NCBI GenBank assembly: GCA_902556425.1
Contig: CACDWG010000006.1
Coordinates: 62,001 to 126,000 of the forward strand
DNA from: UBA4421 sp002704225
Lineage (GTDB): Bacteria > Pseudomonadota > Gammaproteobacteria > Pseudomonadales > Azotimanducaceae
DNA: 64,000 bases
Direction of reading: 5' to 3'
Shown: positions 1 through 8,147 of the stretch, in pieces
How the letters are laid out: each line of letters opens with the position of its first letter
Numbering within the stretch: the first letter of the stretch is position 1
Notes under the pieces: model-generated
Databases searched by the model: none
What the model was told of the DNA's origin: nothing
What the model saw: only the letters and a program-made list of their open reading frames with translations
Translations under genes and position numbers: made by a program

Positions 1-547
1 GTATCTGCAGCTCTCGAGTGATGTCGGCGAGGTAGGGGAGAACGTCTGCTTTGCGTGTGTTGTCCAGTCCAGACAACGGCTCATCCAGTAGCAGTAATTT
101 TGGCTGTCCCAGTACCGCTCTTGCAATATTGACCCGGCGGGATTCGCCGCCAGACAAGGTGCTAGGGCGGCGCGTGAGCAGCGGGTGCAAATCAAAGTGC
201 TCTGCGACATCGGGGAGGGTGAGTTTGATGTCAACTCCGTTCGCTTGAGCGCGCTCCAGTCCGTAGCGCAGGTTTTGTTCGACGTTCAAGTGAGGGAACA
301 GTCGATCGTCTTGAAAAACGAACCCAATGCGGCGCCGATGGCTCGGCACGTTAACGGTGTCGTTCTGCCAAGTGTCATCATTGAATGTCAGCAGACCCCG
401 GCTTGGCGTAAGGCCCGCTATGGCCCTCAGTAGCGTGGTTTTGCCGCAGCCACTTGGGCCAAATAACGCGGTGACCGCATTCGGAATTTGGGTCTTAATC
501 TGCAACGATAAATTACCCTGATCTGATTGAATATCAATAGACAGCAC
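1..547 (-). CDS. modC: Molybdate ABC transporter ATPase ModC (3' end outside window)
   Basis: This is the ATP-hydrolysing subunit of the molybdate importer. Reading down from 547, residues include a Walker A (GPSGCGKTT), a Q-loop region (FVFQDD), the ABC signature (LSGGESRR) and Walker B (LLLLDEPLSGLD). The frame is open to the window edge, so the C-terminal part, including the H-loop and any MOP molybdate-binding domain, is not visible. The start is chosen as GTG at 547 because it overlaps the TAG of modB by one base (TAGTG), the usual sign of translational coupling. Gene order modB-modC supports molybdate specificity; the ATPase alone could equally serve sulfate or iron. Confidence 0.9.
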   Translation of the reverse strand, partial: MLSIDIQSDQGNLSLQIKTQIPNAVTALFGPSGCGKTTLLRAIAGLTPSRGLLTFNDDTWQNDTVNVPSHRRRIGFVFQDDRLFPHLNVEQNLRYGLERAQANGVDIKLTLPDVAEHFDLHPLLTRRPSTLSGGESRRVNIARAVLGQPKLLLLDEPLSGLDNTRKADVLPYLADITRELQI

Positions 548-1233
548 TAGCTCGCGCTCCTCGGTCCAAGGCTTAGAGCAAATTGACGATTGAAGTAGTA
601 AACGCAGAGCAGGGTCGAAAACGAAAAGGCCAATAGCCCAGCCGAAAGAAGGTGTGCTTGCGTGTAGTCGAGTGTTTCGACGCTTTCGTATATGGCAATG
701 GAAATGACCCGTGTCTCTCCTGCCAGATTACCGCCCACCATCAGCACGATACCGAACTCGCCCACCGTATGCGCGAAGGTCAGTACAGCAGCGGTGAGAT
801 AGCCGTTGCGCGCCATAGGAAGCACTGTGGTGCGCCAAGCATTCCAGGGGCTAGCGCCCAGAGTGGCCGCAGCCTCCATGGGTCTTCTGCCAATCTGCCC
901 AAAGGCGGCGGTCAGAGGCTGAACCATAAAGGGCAGCGAATACATCAGCGAGGCGATGACTAGGCCGTTAAAGGAAAACGACAGGGCACTGCCGGTGAGA
1001 TTCACCCAAACGCTGCCAAAGACGTTGTCCGGGCTGAAGAGAAGAAGCAGATAAAACCCCATTACTGTTGGCGGCATGACAAGCGGCAGGGCGGTCAAAG
1101 CTTCCACCGCAGGTTTCAGGCGATGTTGGCTATGGGCCAACCACCAAGCCAATGGCGTAGCCACCAACAGCAGTACGGCAGTGGTGATGCCGGCGAGTTT
1201 TGCGGTTAACCAAATGGCGCTGAGTTCGTTCAA
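547..1233 (-). CDS. modB: Molybdate ABC transporter permease ModB
   Basis: Inner-membrane channel subunit of the molybdate importer, 228 residues, the normal family length. About five hydrophobic segments are visible, and the EAA loop that docks on the ATPase lies around residues 140-160 (MEAAATLGASPWNAW). The start is a TTG at 1233 because an in-frame stop lies just upstream and no ATG or GTG fits; the ribosome site is weak. It is coupled to modC by a one-base overlap. A hairpin separates it from the upstream methyltransferase-like gene. The binding protein ModA is not adjacent; a good candidate lies at 16884-17636 on the same strand. Confidence 0.9.
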   Translation of the reverse strand: MNELSAIWLTAKLAGITTAVLLLVATPLAWWLAHSQHRLKPAVEALTALPLVMPPTVMGFYLLLLFSPDNVFGSVWVNLTGSALSFSFNGLVIASLMYSLPFMVQPLTAAFGQIGRRPMEAAATLGASPWNAWRTTVLPMARNGYLTAAVLTFAHTVGEFGIVLMVGGNLAGETRVISIAIYESVETLDYTQAHLLSAGLLAFSFSTLLCVYYFNRQFALSLGPRSAS

Positions 1234-1257
1234 TTCAGATAGGTCTTGGTGGGTGAA

Positions 1258-1281
1258 AGCAGCGACCCGGAGGTCGCCGCT
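1258..1281 (-). terminator. Hairpin between methyltransferase-like gene and modB
   Basis: On the minus strand a 10-bp stem (AGCGGCGACC paired with GGTCGCTGCT, one G-T wobble) closes a TCCG tetraloop and is followed by a short T run (TTC). It lies between the stop of the upstream gene at 1303 and the modB start at 1233. It could be a weak intrinsic terminator or an attenuator in front of modBC, since there is little room for a separate promoter after it. Confidence 0.5.
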
Positions 1282-1302
1282 CTTTGTGGCGCGCGGTGAG
1301 GG

Positions 1303-2202
1303 CTATGCCGCCGGCTTGCGAAATAGTAGCGTCATACGGTTGGACTCACCGATGGCCTGCATGGCCGCTGCTGCTTCTGGATCGTCCGCACTGCCCATGA
1401 GCGAAGGCGGTAGACGCCACACGATATCACCGTCTTCGGGCTGATCCTTTGGGTTGGCATTAATGTCAGAAGTACCCTCTAAGACAAATCCGGCCTGCTC
1501 CATTTGCTCAACAACGAAGCTCTGCTTCAGGTAGCCTCGATTCCCCTGGGCCCAAGCATCCGGGGCTTCTTCGCGCATCTGGTGCTGAACCACTCCGACG
1601 ACGCCACCAGGCTTCAGAATTGCATATGCGTCGGCCAACGCGCTGGTGAGGTAGCCGCCTTGATCTTCGAATCGTGCCAGATTGTGCAGTGCCCGAATGA
1701 ACAGCACAGCGTCAGCACTGGCGGCAGTACCCTCGGGCATTGAGCCGAAGAAGAAAGCGGAAATGGGGGTGTTGTTGCCTTCGATCCAAGTCGAGGCGTT
1801 GGTGGGCCAATCGGTATCCCACGTTTCCATTTCCTGAAGTCGTTCTTCGCTGTAAAAACCAAAGAGACGGCGCATGTCGACAGTATAACTGGCCCCGATC
1901 AGCGCACCGTCATCACCCAGGTAAGGAAGCAGGAGCTTGCTGTACCAGCCGCCACCGGGCAGCGCCTCAACCACGGTCATGCCGGGTTCGATGCCGAAAA
2001 AAGCCAGTGTTTCGGCAGGGTGCCTGTGGGTGTAACGTGCTTGCACCTCTTCGGGTTGAGACGCAAGAACATCGCCAAGCGGATTGAATTCCGGTGTGCT
2101 GACTTCAGCCGCTTCGTTGGGTGCAGCTTTCGGATCCTCAGGAGTCGATTCCGCGCATGCGGTAAAGGCAAAAGCGGCGAACAACAAAATGAATGTGCGC
2201 AT
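1303..2202 (-). CDS. Exported methyltransferase-like lipoprotein (COG4798 type)
   Basis: 299 residues with an N-terminal lipoprotein signal ending in FTAC (Cys16), then an acidic linker and a class I SAM-methyltransferase-like domain. The SAM-binding glycine loop appears as VVEALPGGGWY, and a post-I acidic region and the KPGGVVGVV strand follow. The start at 2202 is preferred over an upstream ATG at 2229 because GAGGAAA precedes it and the signal peptide begins there. The reaction and substrate are unknown. SAM is not normally available outside the cytoplasm, so this may be a binding protein that has kept the fold. Confidence 0.75.
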   Translation of the reverse strand: MRTFILLFAAFAFTACAESTPEDPKAAPNEAAEVSTPEFNPLGDVLASQPEEVQARYTHRHPAETLAFFGIEPGMTVVEALPGGGWYSKLLLPYLGDDGALIGASYTVDMRRLFGFYSEERLQEMETWDTDWPTNASTWIEGNNTPISAFFFGSMPEGTAASADAVLFIRALHNLARFEDQGGYLTSALADAYAILKPGGVVGVVQHQMREEAPDAWAQGNRGYLKQSFVVEQMEQAGFVLEGTSDINANPKDQPEDGDIVWRLPPSLMGSADDPEAAAAMQAIGESNRMTLLFRKPAA

Positions 2203-2293
2203 GGTGTGTTTCCTCAGTAAATGGGACAACAGATGTTAGGCATATGCGCTGAATATGAACAGAGCTGATTCCGAAGCTGTCGACGGGTTCAGG

Positions 2294-3625
2294 TTATGCC
2301 ACCTGCTCCAGTGCCTGGGCAACAATGGAGGCGATGGAACGGACATCATCTGCAGAAGCCGTGAACGGCGGCCCAAACTGCAGGGTATCGCCGCCCCAAC
2401 GGACGTAAAGCCCGAGTTCCCAGCACTTGATCCCCAGTTCAAACGGCCGCACGACGGGGTCTCCGTCACGCGGTGCAATCTGCAGGGCACCGGCCAGGCC
2501 GAAATTACGGATGTCGGTGATGTACGGATGGCCTTTCAGGCTGTGAAGTGTTTCCTCCAAAACGGGTATCAGCGCGTTCGCGCGACCCACCATGTTTTCG
2601 TCTTGGAATACCTTCAGCGCCGCCAAGGCGGCCGCACAGGCTACAGGGTGCGCGCTGTAGGTATAGCCGTGAGGTAGCTCGATCATGTGTTCGGGTTGCT
2701 TCACACTCATTAGGCAGTCGTAAATGTTGCTCGACGCCAAAACCGCGCCCATGGGTATGGCACCGTTAGTGAGTCCTTTCGCAATATTCATGATGTCAGG
2801 CTGAACACCGAAGGCATCGGCACCGAACGGCGCGCCGACGCGACCGAATCCAGTAATCACTTCATCGAAAATCAACAAAATGTCGTTCTCGTCGCAGAGC
2901 TCACGCAGCCGCTGCAGATAGCCCTTGGGCGGAACGATCACCCCTGCGGATCCTGACATGGGTTCAACGATAACCGCAGCAATGTTAGAGGCGTCGTGCA
3001 GCATGATCAGCTGCTTTAAATGATCGGCTAGCTCGACGCCTGTGTCGGCTTGGCCCTTGGTAAAGGCCAGCTCAGGCTGGAGGGTATGGGGTAGATGGTC
3101 GGCATCGCCCAACTGCCCGAACAGCTTTCGATTGGCACCAATGCCCCCCAGGCTGGTGCCGGCAAAATTGACTCCGTGATAACCCTTGTGACGGGAGATA
3201 AAACGGGTCTTAGTGGGCTGACCCTTGCTGCGCCAATAGGCTCTGGCCAGCTTCAGCGACGTATCGGCGCATTCCGAGCCGGAGTTCGTAAAAAGAGCAT
3301 GATTGAGATCGCCAGGGGCCATGTCAGTCAAACGCTCAGCTAGCGCCGTCGCGCCGGGATGTGTGTACTGAAAAGCCGGAGCGTAATCCATGACGTCCAG
3401 CTGCGCGTTGATGGCTGCGCTGATTTCTGGTCGGTTGTGGCCATAGCCGCAACACCAAAGCCCCGACAACGAGTCAAATACCCGACGACCATCTTGGCTG
3501 ATGTAGTGGTTCTGCTCCGCCGCGACAACCACTCTCGGGTCCTTGTGGAATTGTCGGTTTGCGGTAAAGGGCATCCAATGTGCTGGTGTTGAGCTGAGAT
3601 TGGTTGCGACAGGTATCGAGGACAT
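2294..3625 (-). CDS. Omega-amino acid--pyruvate aminotransferase (class III PLP)
   Basis: 443-residue class III aminotransferase that would move an omega-amino group, typically from beta-alanine, to pyruvate. It has the family opening SLSGLWCCGYGH, the phosphate-binding NSGSECAD, the SRHKGYHG loop, the PLP-contacting aspartate in IFDEVITGFGR, and the Schiff-base lysine in NIAKGLTNGAIP. The sequence follows the Pseudomonas omega-amino acid:pyruvate enzymes closely over its whole length. It starts 11 bases after the glutathione transferase stop, in an apparent three-gene operon with nitroreductase. The precise amine donor cannot be told. Confidence 0.85.
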   Translation of the reverse strand: MSSIPVATNLSSTPAHWMPFTANRQFHKDPRVVVAAEQNHYISQDGRRVFDSLSGLWCCGYGHNRPEISAAINAQLDVMDYAPAFQYTHPGATALAERLTDMAPGDLNHALFTNSGSECADTSLKLARAYWRSKGQPTKTRFISRHKGYHGVNFAGTSLGGIGANRKLFGQLGDADHLPHTLQPELAFTKGQADTGVELADHLKQLIMLHDASNIAAVIVEPMSGSAGVIVPPKGYLQRLRELCDENDILLIFDEVITGFGRVGAPFGADAFGVQPDIMNIAKGLTNGAIPMGAVLASSNIYDCLMSVKQPEHMIELPHGYTYSAHPVACAAALAALKVFQDENMVGRANALIPVLEETLHSLKGHPYITDIRNFGLAGALQIAPRDGDPVVRPFELGIKCWELGLYVRWGGDTLQFGPPFTASADDVRSIASIVAQALEQVA

Positions 3626-3636
3626 GATGTTGGTTC

Positions 3637-4260
3637 CTAGCTCACGGCCTTTTGATAGGCGGGTCGGTTAGACAAGGTTTCCCAGTACGGTACAACGCTG
3701 GCGGGTAGACCTTGGGGTAAAAAACGTTCGGCAAGCATGAGAGTGTAGCCGAGCATGATGTCTGCGGCCGTGAACTGTTCTCCAAGAATGAAGGATTGAC
3801 CTGCCACTGCGGCACCCACGGCCTGAGCGGAGAGTTGGGCTCGATTCTGCATTTCTTCAATCACGGCGTCGATGCGCTCTGTGCCGGGGAACTCTCGGCC
3901 GTGATTGACGATCTCGCCTAGCGGCCGGGCGAAGGTTGCCTCTGCAAACCAGCTCCACTGTAAATAAGTGCCATGCTCTGGTGTGCCGACTCCCGGTTGC
4001 AGTTGGCCGTTGCCGTAACGATCTAAGATGTACTGCACCATGGCACCCGACTCGAACATCAGAAAGTCGTCTGTGGAGGAATTTTGCGAATCTCGCAGCA
4101 CGGGCACCTTGCCAACCGGGCTCATTGCTCGCCAAGAGTCGCTGGCCCGGAATTCAGGGCTGAAGTCCACGGCCTCGACGGTGTAGGGCAGTGCCAGCTC
4201 TTCGCAGAGCCAAATGGCTCGGACGCCTCGTGTGCCGGGTACGTGATAGATGGTGAGCAT
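3637..4260 (-). CDS. Glutathione S-transferase family protein
   Basis: 207 residues in the usual two-domain GST layout. The N-terminal thioredoxin-like half (residues 1-85) has the cis-proline segment GKVPVL and the glutathione gamma-glutamyl contact FESGAMVQYI. The helical half contains the N-capping stretch QFTAADIMLGY. It starts at the base directly after the nitroreductase stop and ends 11 bases before the aminotransferase, so the three are probably co-transcribed. The substrate is unknown; detoxification or a glutathione-dependent catabolic step are both possible. Confidence 0.85.
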   Translation of the reverse strand: MLTIYHVPGTRGVRAIWLCEELALPYTVEAVDFSPEFRASDSWRAMSPVGKVPVLRDSQNSSTDDFLMFESGAMVQYILDRYGNGQLQPGVGTPEHGTYLQWSWFAEATFARPLGEIVNHGREFPGTERIDAVIEEMQNRAQLSAQAVGAAVAGQSFILGEQFTAADIMLGYTLMLAERFLPQGLPASVVPYWETLSNRPAYQKAVS

Positions 4261-5016
4261 TTAGACCTCCTTGTTGTCGTTCTTTCTTTGGGGCGGGCCT
4301 GCGCTGGTGAATCGCGTACCGGGTGGATCAACAGCCCAACGAGCAGAGTTACCCCAGCTATCGGTAAACACGAATTCGTCCAGCGGACGTCTGCGAACTG
4401 GCCCGTGACTGCCTTGGGGTTTCCCGAGAGTTAGCGTGCAAGCCACAAACACGTCGTCGGGTATTTCAAGCAGCGCTTTTAACTCGGCTTCGACGGGTCG
4501 GTGAAAGCCCGTGATGACGCCCCCATAGCCGAGACCGCGCGCCGCTAGCAGCAGATTTTGCACTGCGGGATACACCGACGCACCCTCCATAGGGTCTGGC
4601 GCCCGGTAACGAATCATGCAGGGTAGAATCAAGGCAGGGACGTTGCCAAAGTTGCCGACGTACTCGCGCATGGTACGGGCCATACGAGATTTTGGGGAGT
4701 CGGGATTCGAGCCAGAACCCTTCGCGTAGCCATCGTCGCGTTCTTTTTCGGTCCAGATCGCTTGGGCGGATCCGGCGATAAGAGCCTTGGCCTGAGCTGC
4801 TTTTTCACCATCCGTCAGGACCAGAAAACGAAACGGCTGGCGGTTGGAGCCGCTGGGTGCCCGGGTTGCCGAGAACAATATGTCGCGCAGGTGAGCATCT
4901 GGAATGGACTCATCCTTATAGCGTCTGATTGCACGGGTGGTGGCCAACCCCTCCAGTAGTGGAATGATTGGCTGCTCGACCGGTTGTTGCCCGAGTGGGT
5001 GATCGTGTTTGCTCAT
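4261..5016 (-). CDS. Nitroreductase family protein
   Basis: 251 residues, an FMN-dependent NAD(P)H oxidoreductase of the nitroreductase fold. The FMN phosphate-binding Arg-rich motif (TTRAIRRYKDES, residues 26-37) and the RAPSGSNRQPF motif after it are intact, and the C-terminal half carries the LGYGGVITGF region. Members reduce nitro groups, enones or quinones, or act as dehalogenases; the substrate here is not predictable. It is first in the apparent operon with GST and the aminotransferase, with no gap between its stop and the GST start. Confidence 0.85.
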   Translation of the reverse strand: MSKHDHPLGQQPVEQPIIPLLEGLATTRAIRRYKDESIPDAHLRDILFSATRAPSGSNRQPFRFLVLTDGEKAAQAKALIAGSAQAIWTEKERDDGYAKGSGSNPDSPKSRMARTMREYVGNFGNVPALILPCMIRYRAPDPMEGASVYPAVQNLLLAARGLGYGGVITGFHRPVEAELKALLEIPDDVFVACTLTLGKPQGSHGPVRRRPLDEFVFTDSWGNSARWAVDPPGTRFTSAGPPQRKNDNKEV

Positions 5017-5186
5017 GTTGAAGACGTGCCGATTAATGTTCTGCTGGAGCCTAAAGACCGGTGGAGTTTGCCCTGAACGAAACAGAAGTGCGACTGGCCG
5101 ATAGATCGTCTAGAGCGCCCATATTGCGTCGATTTGCGTGAGTCGCCAAACTACCGGCCTCAAACACAAGGGGATAGGGACGATTT

Positions 5187-5909
5187 ATGATTGATCTAAC
5201 ACGTGATGGAGATGTGTTTACCATGACGTTGAATGCTGGCGAAAACCGCTGGAATACAACGTTCGTGCGGGCCATTGATGAGGTCCTCAATGAGGTTGAG
5301 GCGTCAACCGGAGCCGCAGCGCTGGTCACGACATCTGCGGATGCGAAATTTTTTTCCAATGGCTTGGATCTGGATTGGGTGCAAGCCCCCGATGACTATC
5401 CTGCCGCCGGCGATCGCAAGGCCTTTGGTCCAGAGTTCATGGGCCTGATGAGCCGAATCATGACCTTTTCCATGCCAACGGTTTGCGCGGTGAATGGCCA
5501 CGCGTTTGGGGCGGGCTTCATGTCGGCACTCTGTCACGATGTGCGATTCATGCGCGCCGATCGTGGTTTCATGTGCGCGAATGAACTGCAAATTGGACTG
5601 TCCATACCCAGCCCAGAACTGGCTTTATTCAAACACAAGCTGCCCGCTTCAGCGTTTTTTGAAACCGTACAGCTTGCCAAGCGCTGGACCGGGCCTGCAG
5701 CTCAGAGTGCCGGCTTTGTTGAGCAAGTCGGTGATGTGGAAACACTGCTGGCCGCCGCCCAAGCTCGCGCAGCTCAATTGGCGCCCTTGGCGGCCCATCG
5801 AGAGAACTATGCTGGTCAAAAACGGCGACTCTTTGGTGAGCATGCGGCAATCAATGACCTGCATGGGGCCGCCTATATGCTCGCGAACCCGGATCAATAC
5901 GGACATTGA
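5187..5909 (+). CDS. Enoyl-CoA hydratase/isomerase family protein, isomerase-like
   Basis: 240-residue crotonase-fold protein. The oxyanion-hole segments are visible as FFSNGLDLDW (residues 53-62) and VNGHAFGAGFMSAL, followed by HDVRFMRADRGFMCANE. This arrangement, with the HD.R.MR.DRG.....NE pattern and the short length, is typical of the peroxisomal-type delta3,delta2-enoyl-CoA isomerases more than of hydratases. It stands alone between the minus-strand nitroreductase operon and the small threonine-rich protein. The assignment as isomerase is by resemblance to that subgroup and is moderately sure. Confidence 0.8.
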   Translation: MIDLTRDGDVFTMTLNAGENRWNTTFVRAIDEVLNEVEASTGAAALVTTSADAKFFSNGLDLDWVQAPDDYPAAGDRKAFGPEFMGLMSRIMTFSMPTVCAVNGHAFGAGFMSALCHDVRFMRADRGFMCANELQIGLSIPSPELALFKHKLPASAFFETVQLAKRWTGPAAQSAGFVEQVGDVETLLAAAQARAAQLAPLAAHRENYAGQKRRLFGEHAAINDLHGAAYMLANPDQYGH

Positions 5910-6043
5910 TCTCGCTTTTTGGCAGGTTGGTTGCCAATTGAGGCCCAACCTGCCCTGCGTCCAGCCTACACGCCCCTAAAAACTACCGTTCGTCCGTTAA
6001 AACATACGGGTCATCCCTTTTGAACGGGTTTGTTTGAACTCGC

Positions 6044-6052
6044 TGCTATAAA
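6044..6052 (+). promoter_or_regulatory. Candidate extended -10 promoter upstream of the threonine-tailed gene
   Basis: TGC followed by TATAAA matches an extended -10 element (TGnTATAAT type). The nearest -35-like TTGAAC at 6020-6025 is spaced too far (21 bases), so the extended -10 would have to carry recognition. Transcription would begin near 6058 and give a leader of about 145 bases before the small gene at 6203. Confidence 0.4.
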
Positions 6053-6202
6053 TGCGCCCGTCTACTTCGCTGATGGTTTTTGTCAGAGCGTGGTGGGCTG
6101 TTTTAAGGGTTTGAGCTTAATTATGGCTTTGGGTTTAGGTTAAGTAAGAATGAAAATGAACGAGCAAAAAAATGTGATTTTGCGAGCGGGGGGTTCAGCG
6201 TG

Positions 6203-6502
6203 ATGGTCAATTTTCTGAAAAAATTTGGGGTGATCGGGCTGTTGCTCGTCAGTTCGGTGGGTGTTTCCGCAGCCGAAGAGGGGGCTTCGGGCGGCCCTGG
6301 AGGAGCCGGCGCAGCCGGTGGCATTAGTGCTGGCGCAGCGGTTGCCTTGGGCGTGTTGGGCGTGGCGCTGATTGCGGTTGCGGTTGCGGTTGACGATGAC
6401 GCTCGGGCTGAGACCGTCAACCCTCCCACGACGACGACGACCACTACCACTACCACGACTGCTACTGCCGCTACCACCACCACCACGACAACGGGCACGT
6501 AA
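6203..6502 (+). CDS. Small secreted protein with Gly/Ala-rich core and poly-threonine tail
   Basis: 99 residues in three parts: a signal peptide (basic start, hydrophobic core, cleavage after VSA near residue 22), a Gly/Ala-rich stretch leading into a hydrophobic segment of about 20 residues (VALGVLGVALIAVAVAV) ended by Asp-Asp-Asp, and a tail of about 22 threonines with a few alanines ending TGT. The architecture resembles enterobacterial YjbE, a small exported protein linked to exopolysaccharide production, but residue identity is low and the link is only by shape. ATG at 6203 follows a GGGGGG run; a GTG directly before it at 6200 is an alternative. It stands alone with its own leader. Confidence 0.7.
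   Translation: MVNFLKKFGVIGLLLVSSVGVSAAEEGASGGPGGAGAAGGISAGAAVALGVLGVALIAVAVAVDDDARAETVNPPTTTTTTTTTTTATAATTTTTTTGT
6427..6499 (+). repeat. ACN trinucleotide repeat encoding the threonine tail
   Basis: About 24 codons, nearly all ACG, ACC, ACT or ACA with scattered GCN, form an impure trinucleotide repeat at the 3' end of the small gene. The use of all four threonine codons in a mixed order argues that the protein sequence is under selection rather than being a fresh slippage product. Confidence 0.85.
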
Positions 6503-6648
6503 TACAATCTAGATGATAGAGGCCCAATCGTTTTGATGGCGCGGTCCTCTCTATTCAATCCGGACGGTTCTATAGCATCTCAGGACAGTAGCGCTTCTTG
6601 CGGGGAGAGCCGTGGTCAGCTGTGCTGGGTGTGGGGTAAACCGCGGCT

Positions 6649-6936
6649 TTATGCCAAGCGCTGGGAGGGATGGGGAAATCGCTCGACCAGTGGAATTACC
6701 TGAGGCCGATACACGTCGACAAAGTGTGTTGCGTTGCGATGAGCATCCAAATCTTCTTGGGTTTCCCACCATTCCACCAGCAGAAAAACTTCGGGTTCTG
6801 CCTCTGAATGATAAACCTCAAAACGCTGACAACCTTGCTCGGTAAGCGAGACTTGGGCCTGGGTGGTGAGTAAACCTCTCAGGGTGTCGATATCGGCCGA
6901 GTTGCGGGCTTTGAGGATTACGTTGTTGTAGATCAT
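6649..6936 (-). CDS. ABM-domain (YgiN-like) putative quinol monooxygenase
   Basis: 95 residues forming one antibiotic-biosynthesis-monooxygenase domain, a dimeric alpha/beta ferredoxin-like fold. Typical landmarks are GCQRFEVYHS, the VFLLVEWWETQEDLDAH strand-helix unit and the final histidine-containing FVDVYRP region. The start at 6936 is chosen because AGGAG precedes it; the frame also extends upstream to 6963. Family members such as YgiN oxidise quinols or use small aromatic substrates, and others degrade heme or have no known activity. No neighbour fixes its role. Confidence 0.8.
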   Translation of the reverse strand: MIYNNVILKARNSADIDTLRGLLTTQAQVSLTEQGCQRFEVYHSEAEPEVFLLVEWWETQEDLDAHRNATHFVDVYRPQVIPLVERFPHPSQRLA

Positions 6937-6984
6937 GCAGGGCTCCTGTGAAATGGCAGGCAATCAGTGAACGAGCAGTCTGCC

Positions 6985-8140
6985 ATGAAATCGGATGTTT
7001 TAGAGAGTCACCATACGCGCCTACCCTTGTGGGAATTTCCGCCGGGGAGTCTCGGCGATGGTCCAGACCACCGCCCCGAACTTACCATTCATCTGGCGGA
7101 TCATCCCAATGGGTGTGGGGTCATCGTTTGCCCGGGTGGCGGTTACCGCACCCTAGCCAGTGATCATGAGGGTTTGCAGGTTGCCCAGTGGCTCAATGAG
7201 TTTGGCGTGCATGCCTTCGTACTGCGCTATCGCTTGGGGGCCGCAATACCACTCCTCAATATCCCGTCAGGATGGCCAGCGCGCGGTTCGAATGGTTCGC
7301 CACCATGCGTCCGAGTGGGGCTTGGATTCCATGCGACTGGGTATGCTGGGATTTTCCGCCGGTGGCCATTTGGCCCTGGCAACCGCGCTGACGAGTGAAC
7401 CGAAGGCTAACGAGTCCGCGAAACCGGCGACGTTGGATGTGATCGACGCCTTAGATTGCCGACCCAATTTCTTGGTGCCCGTCTACGCGGTGACCAACGG
7501 AGCAAGGCGTGGTCGTAAGGCCGATGAGTATCTACCCATGGATACCCTAGTGACTGCTGAATCTCCGCCGACATTCGTTGTGCACAATCACCAAGATTCT
7601 ATCGTGCCCGCCAGTCAAGCGACGCTGCTTTACGATGCTCTGCTGCAAGCGGGCGTTCCGGCTGAACTGCATATCTTTAACTTTGGAGAGCATGGTTTGG
7701 GGTTGAATCGGGGCGTAGAGGTTTCGAACGGTTCCGCAAGTACTTGGGGAGATCTGTTGATCGCTTGGTTGCGTCGACACGGATTTTTTCTGGATCAATC
7801 GCGTCAGGGAAAACGCTGTGCCGTGCAGGGTCAGGTGTTCGTGGACGGTGAACCCATGGGTTTGGGTTGGCTGACTCTGGTGCCCCAGCGCGCTGATTCG
7901 CCGTTGGCTCGTGTGCGTCTCAATGCCACGGGCGGCGGGCGCTTTCATCTTGATCAGTGCGAGGGGCCGGTACCCGGGCCGCATCGGCTGATCTTGCATA
8001 TGGTGAGCAGTATTTATCCGCCCGATACCAGTGGATCGTATTCCATGGAACGGGCGCTGATGTTTGAGCGAACGGTGGAGGTGGTTTCAGGGGAGCCTCT
8101 AGACTGGAATCTGAAACGCACCGACGGTGTGGCGATCTAG
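6985..8140 (+). pseudogene. Alpha/beta hydrolase (esterase/acetyl esterase type), frameshifted
   Basis: The first part (6985 to about 7235) encodes the start of an alpha/beta hydrolase with the oxyanion segment VIVCPGGGYRTLA and ends sensibly at FVLRYRLG. The rest continues in another frame with PQYHSSISRQDGQRAV, the nucleophile elbow GFSAGGH, an Asp-containing PTFVVHNHQDSIVP segment and the catalytic His in NFGEHGLG. The frames meet at a run of five G (7236-7240); removing one G would restore a 384-residue protein. A C-terminal extension of about 100 residues looks like a small beta-sandwich (GGGRFHLDQ...GPVPGPHR). This is either a true pseudogene or a sequencing error in the G run. Confidence 0.75.
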
Positions 8141-8147
8141 CGTTAGT

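Noticed and set aside
6121..6558. Minus-strand frame opposite the threonine-tailed gene
   Set aside because: Its valine run is simply the complement of the ACN threonine codons, and it has no ribosome site or signal of its own.
6504..6645. Possible inverted repeat (AGAGG ... CCTCT) as a terminator after the small secreted gene
   Set aside because: The arms are imperfect and far apart and no T run follows, so it was not listed as a terminator.
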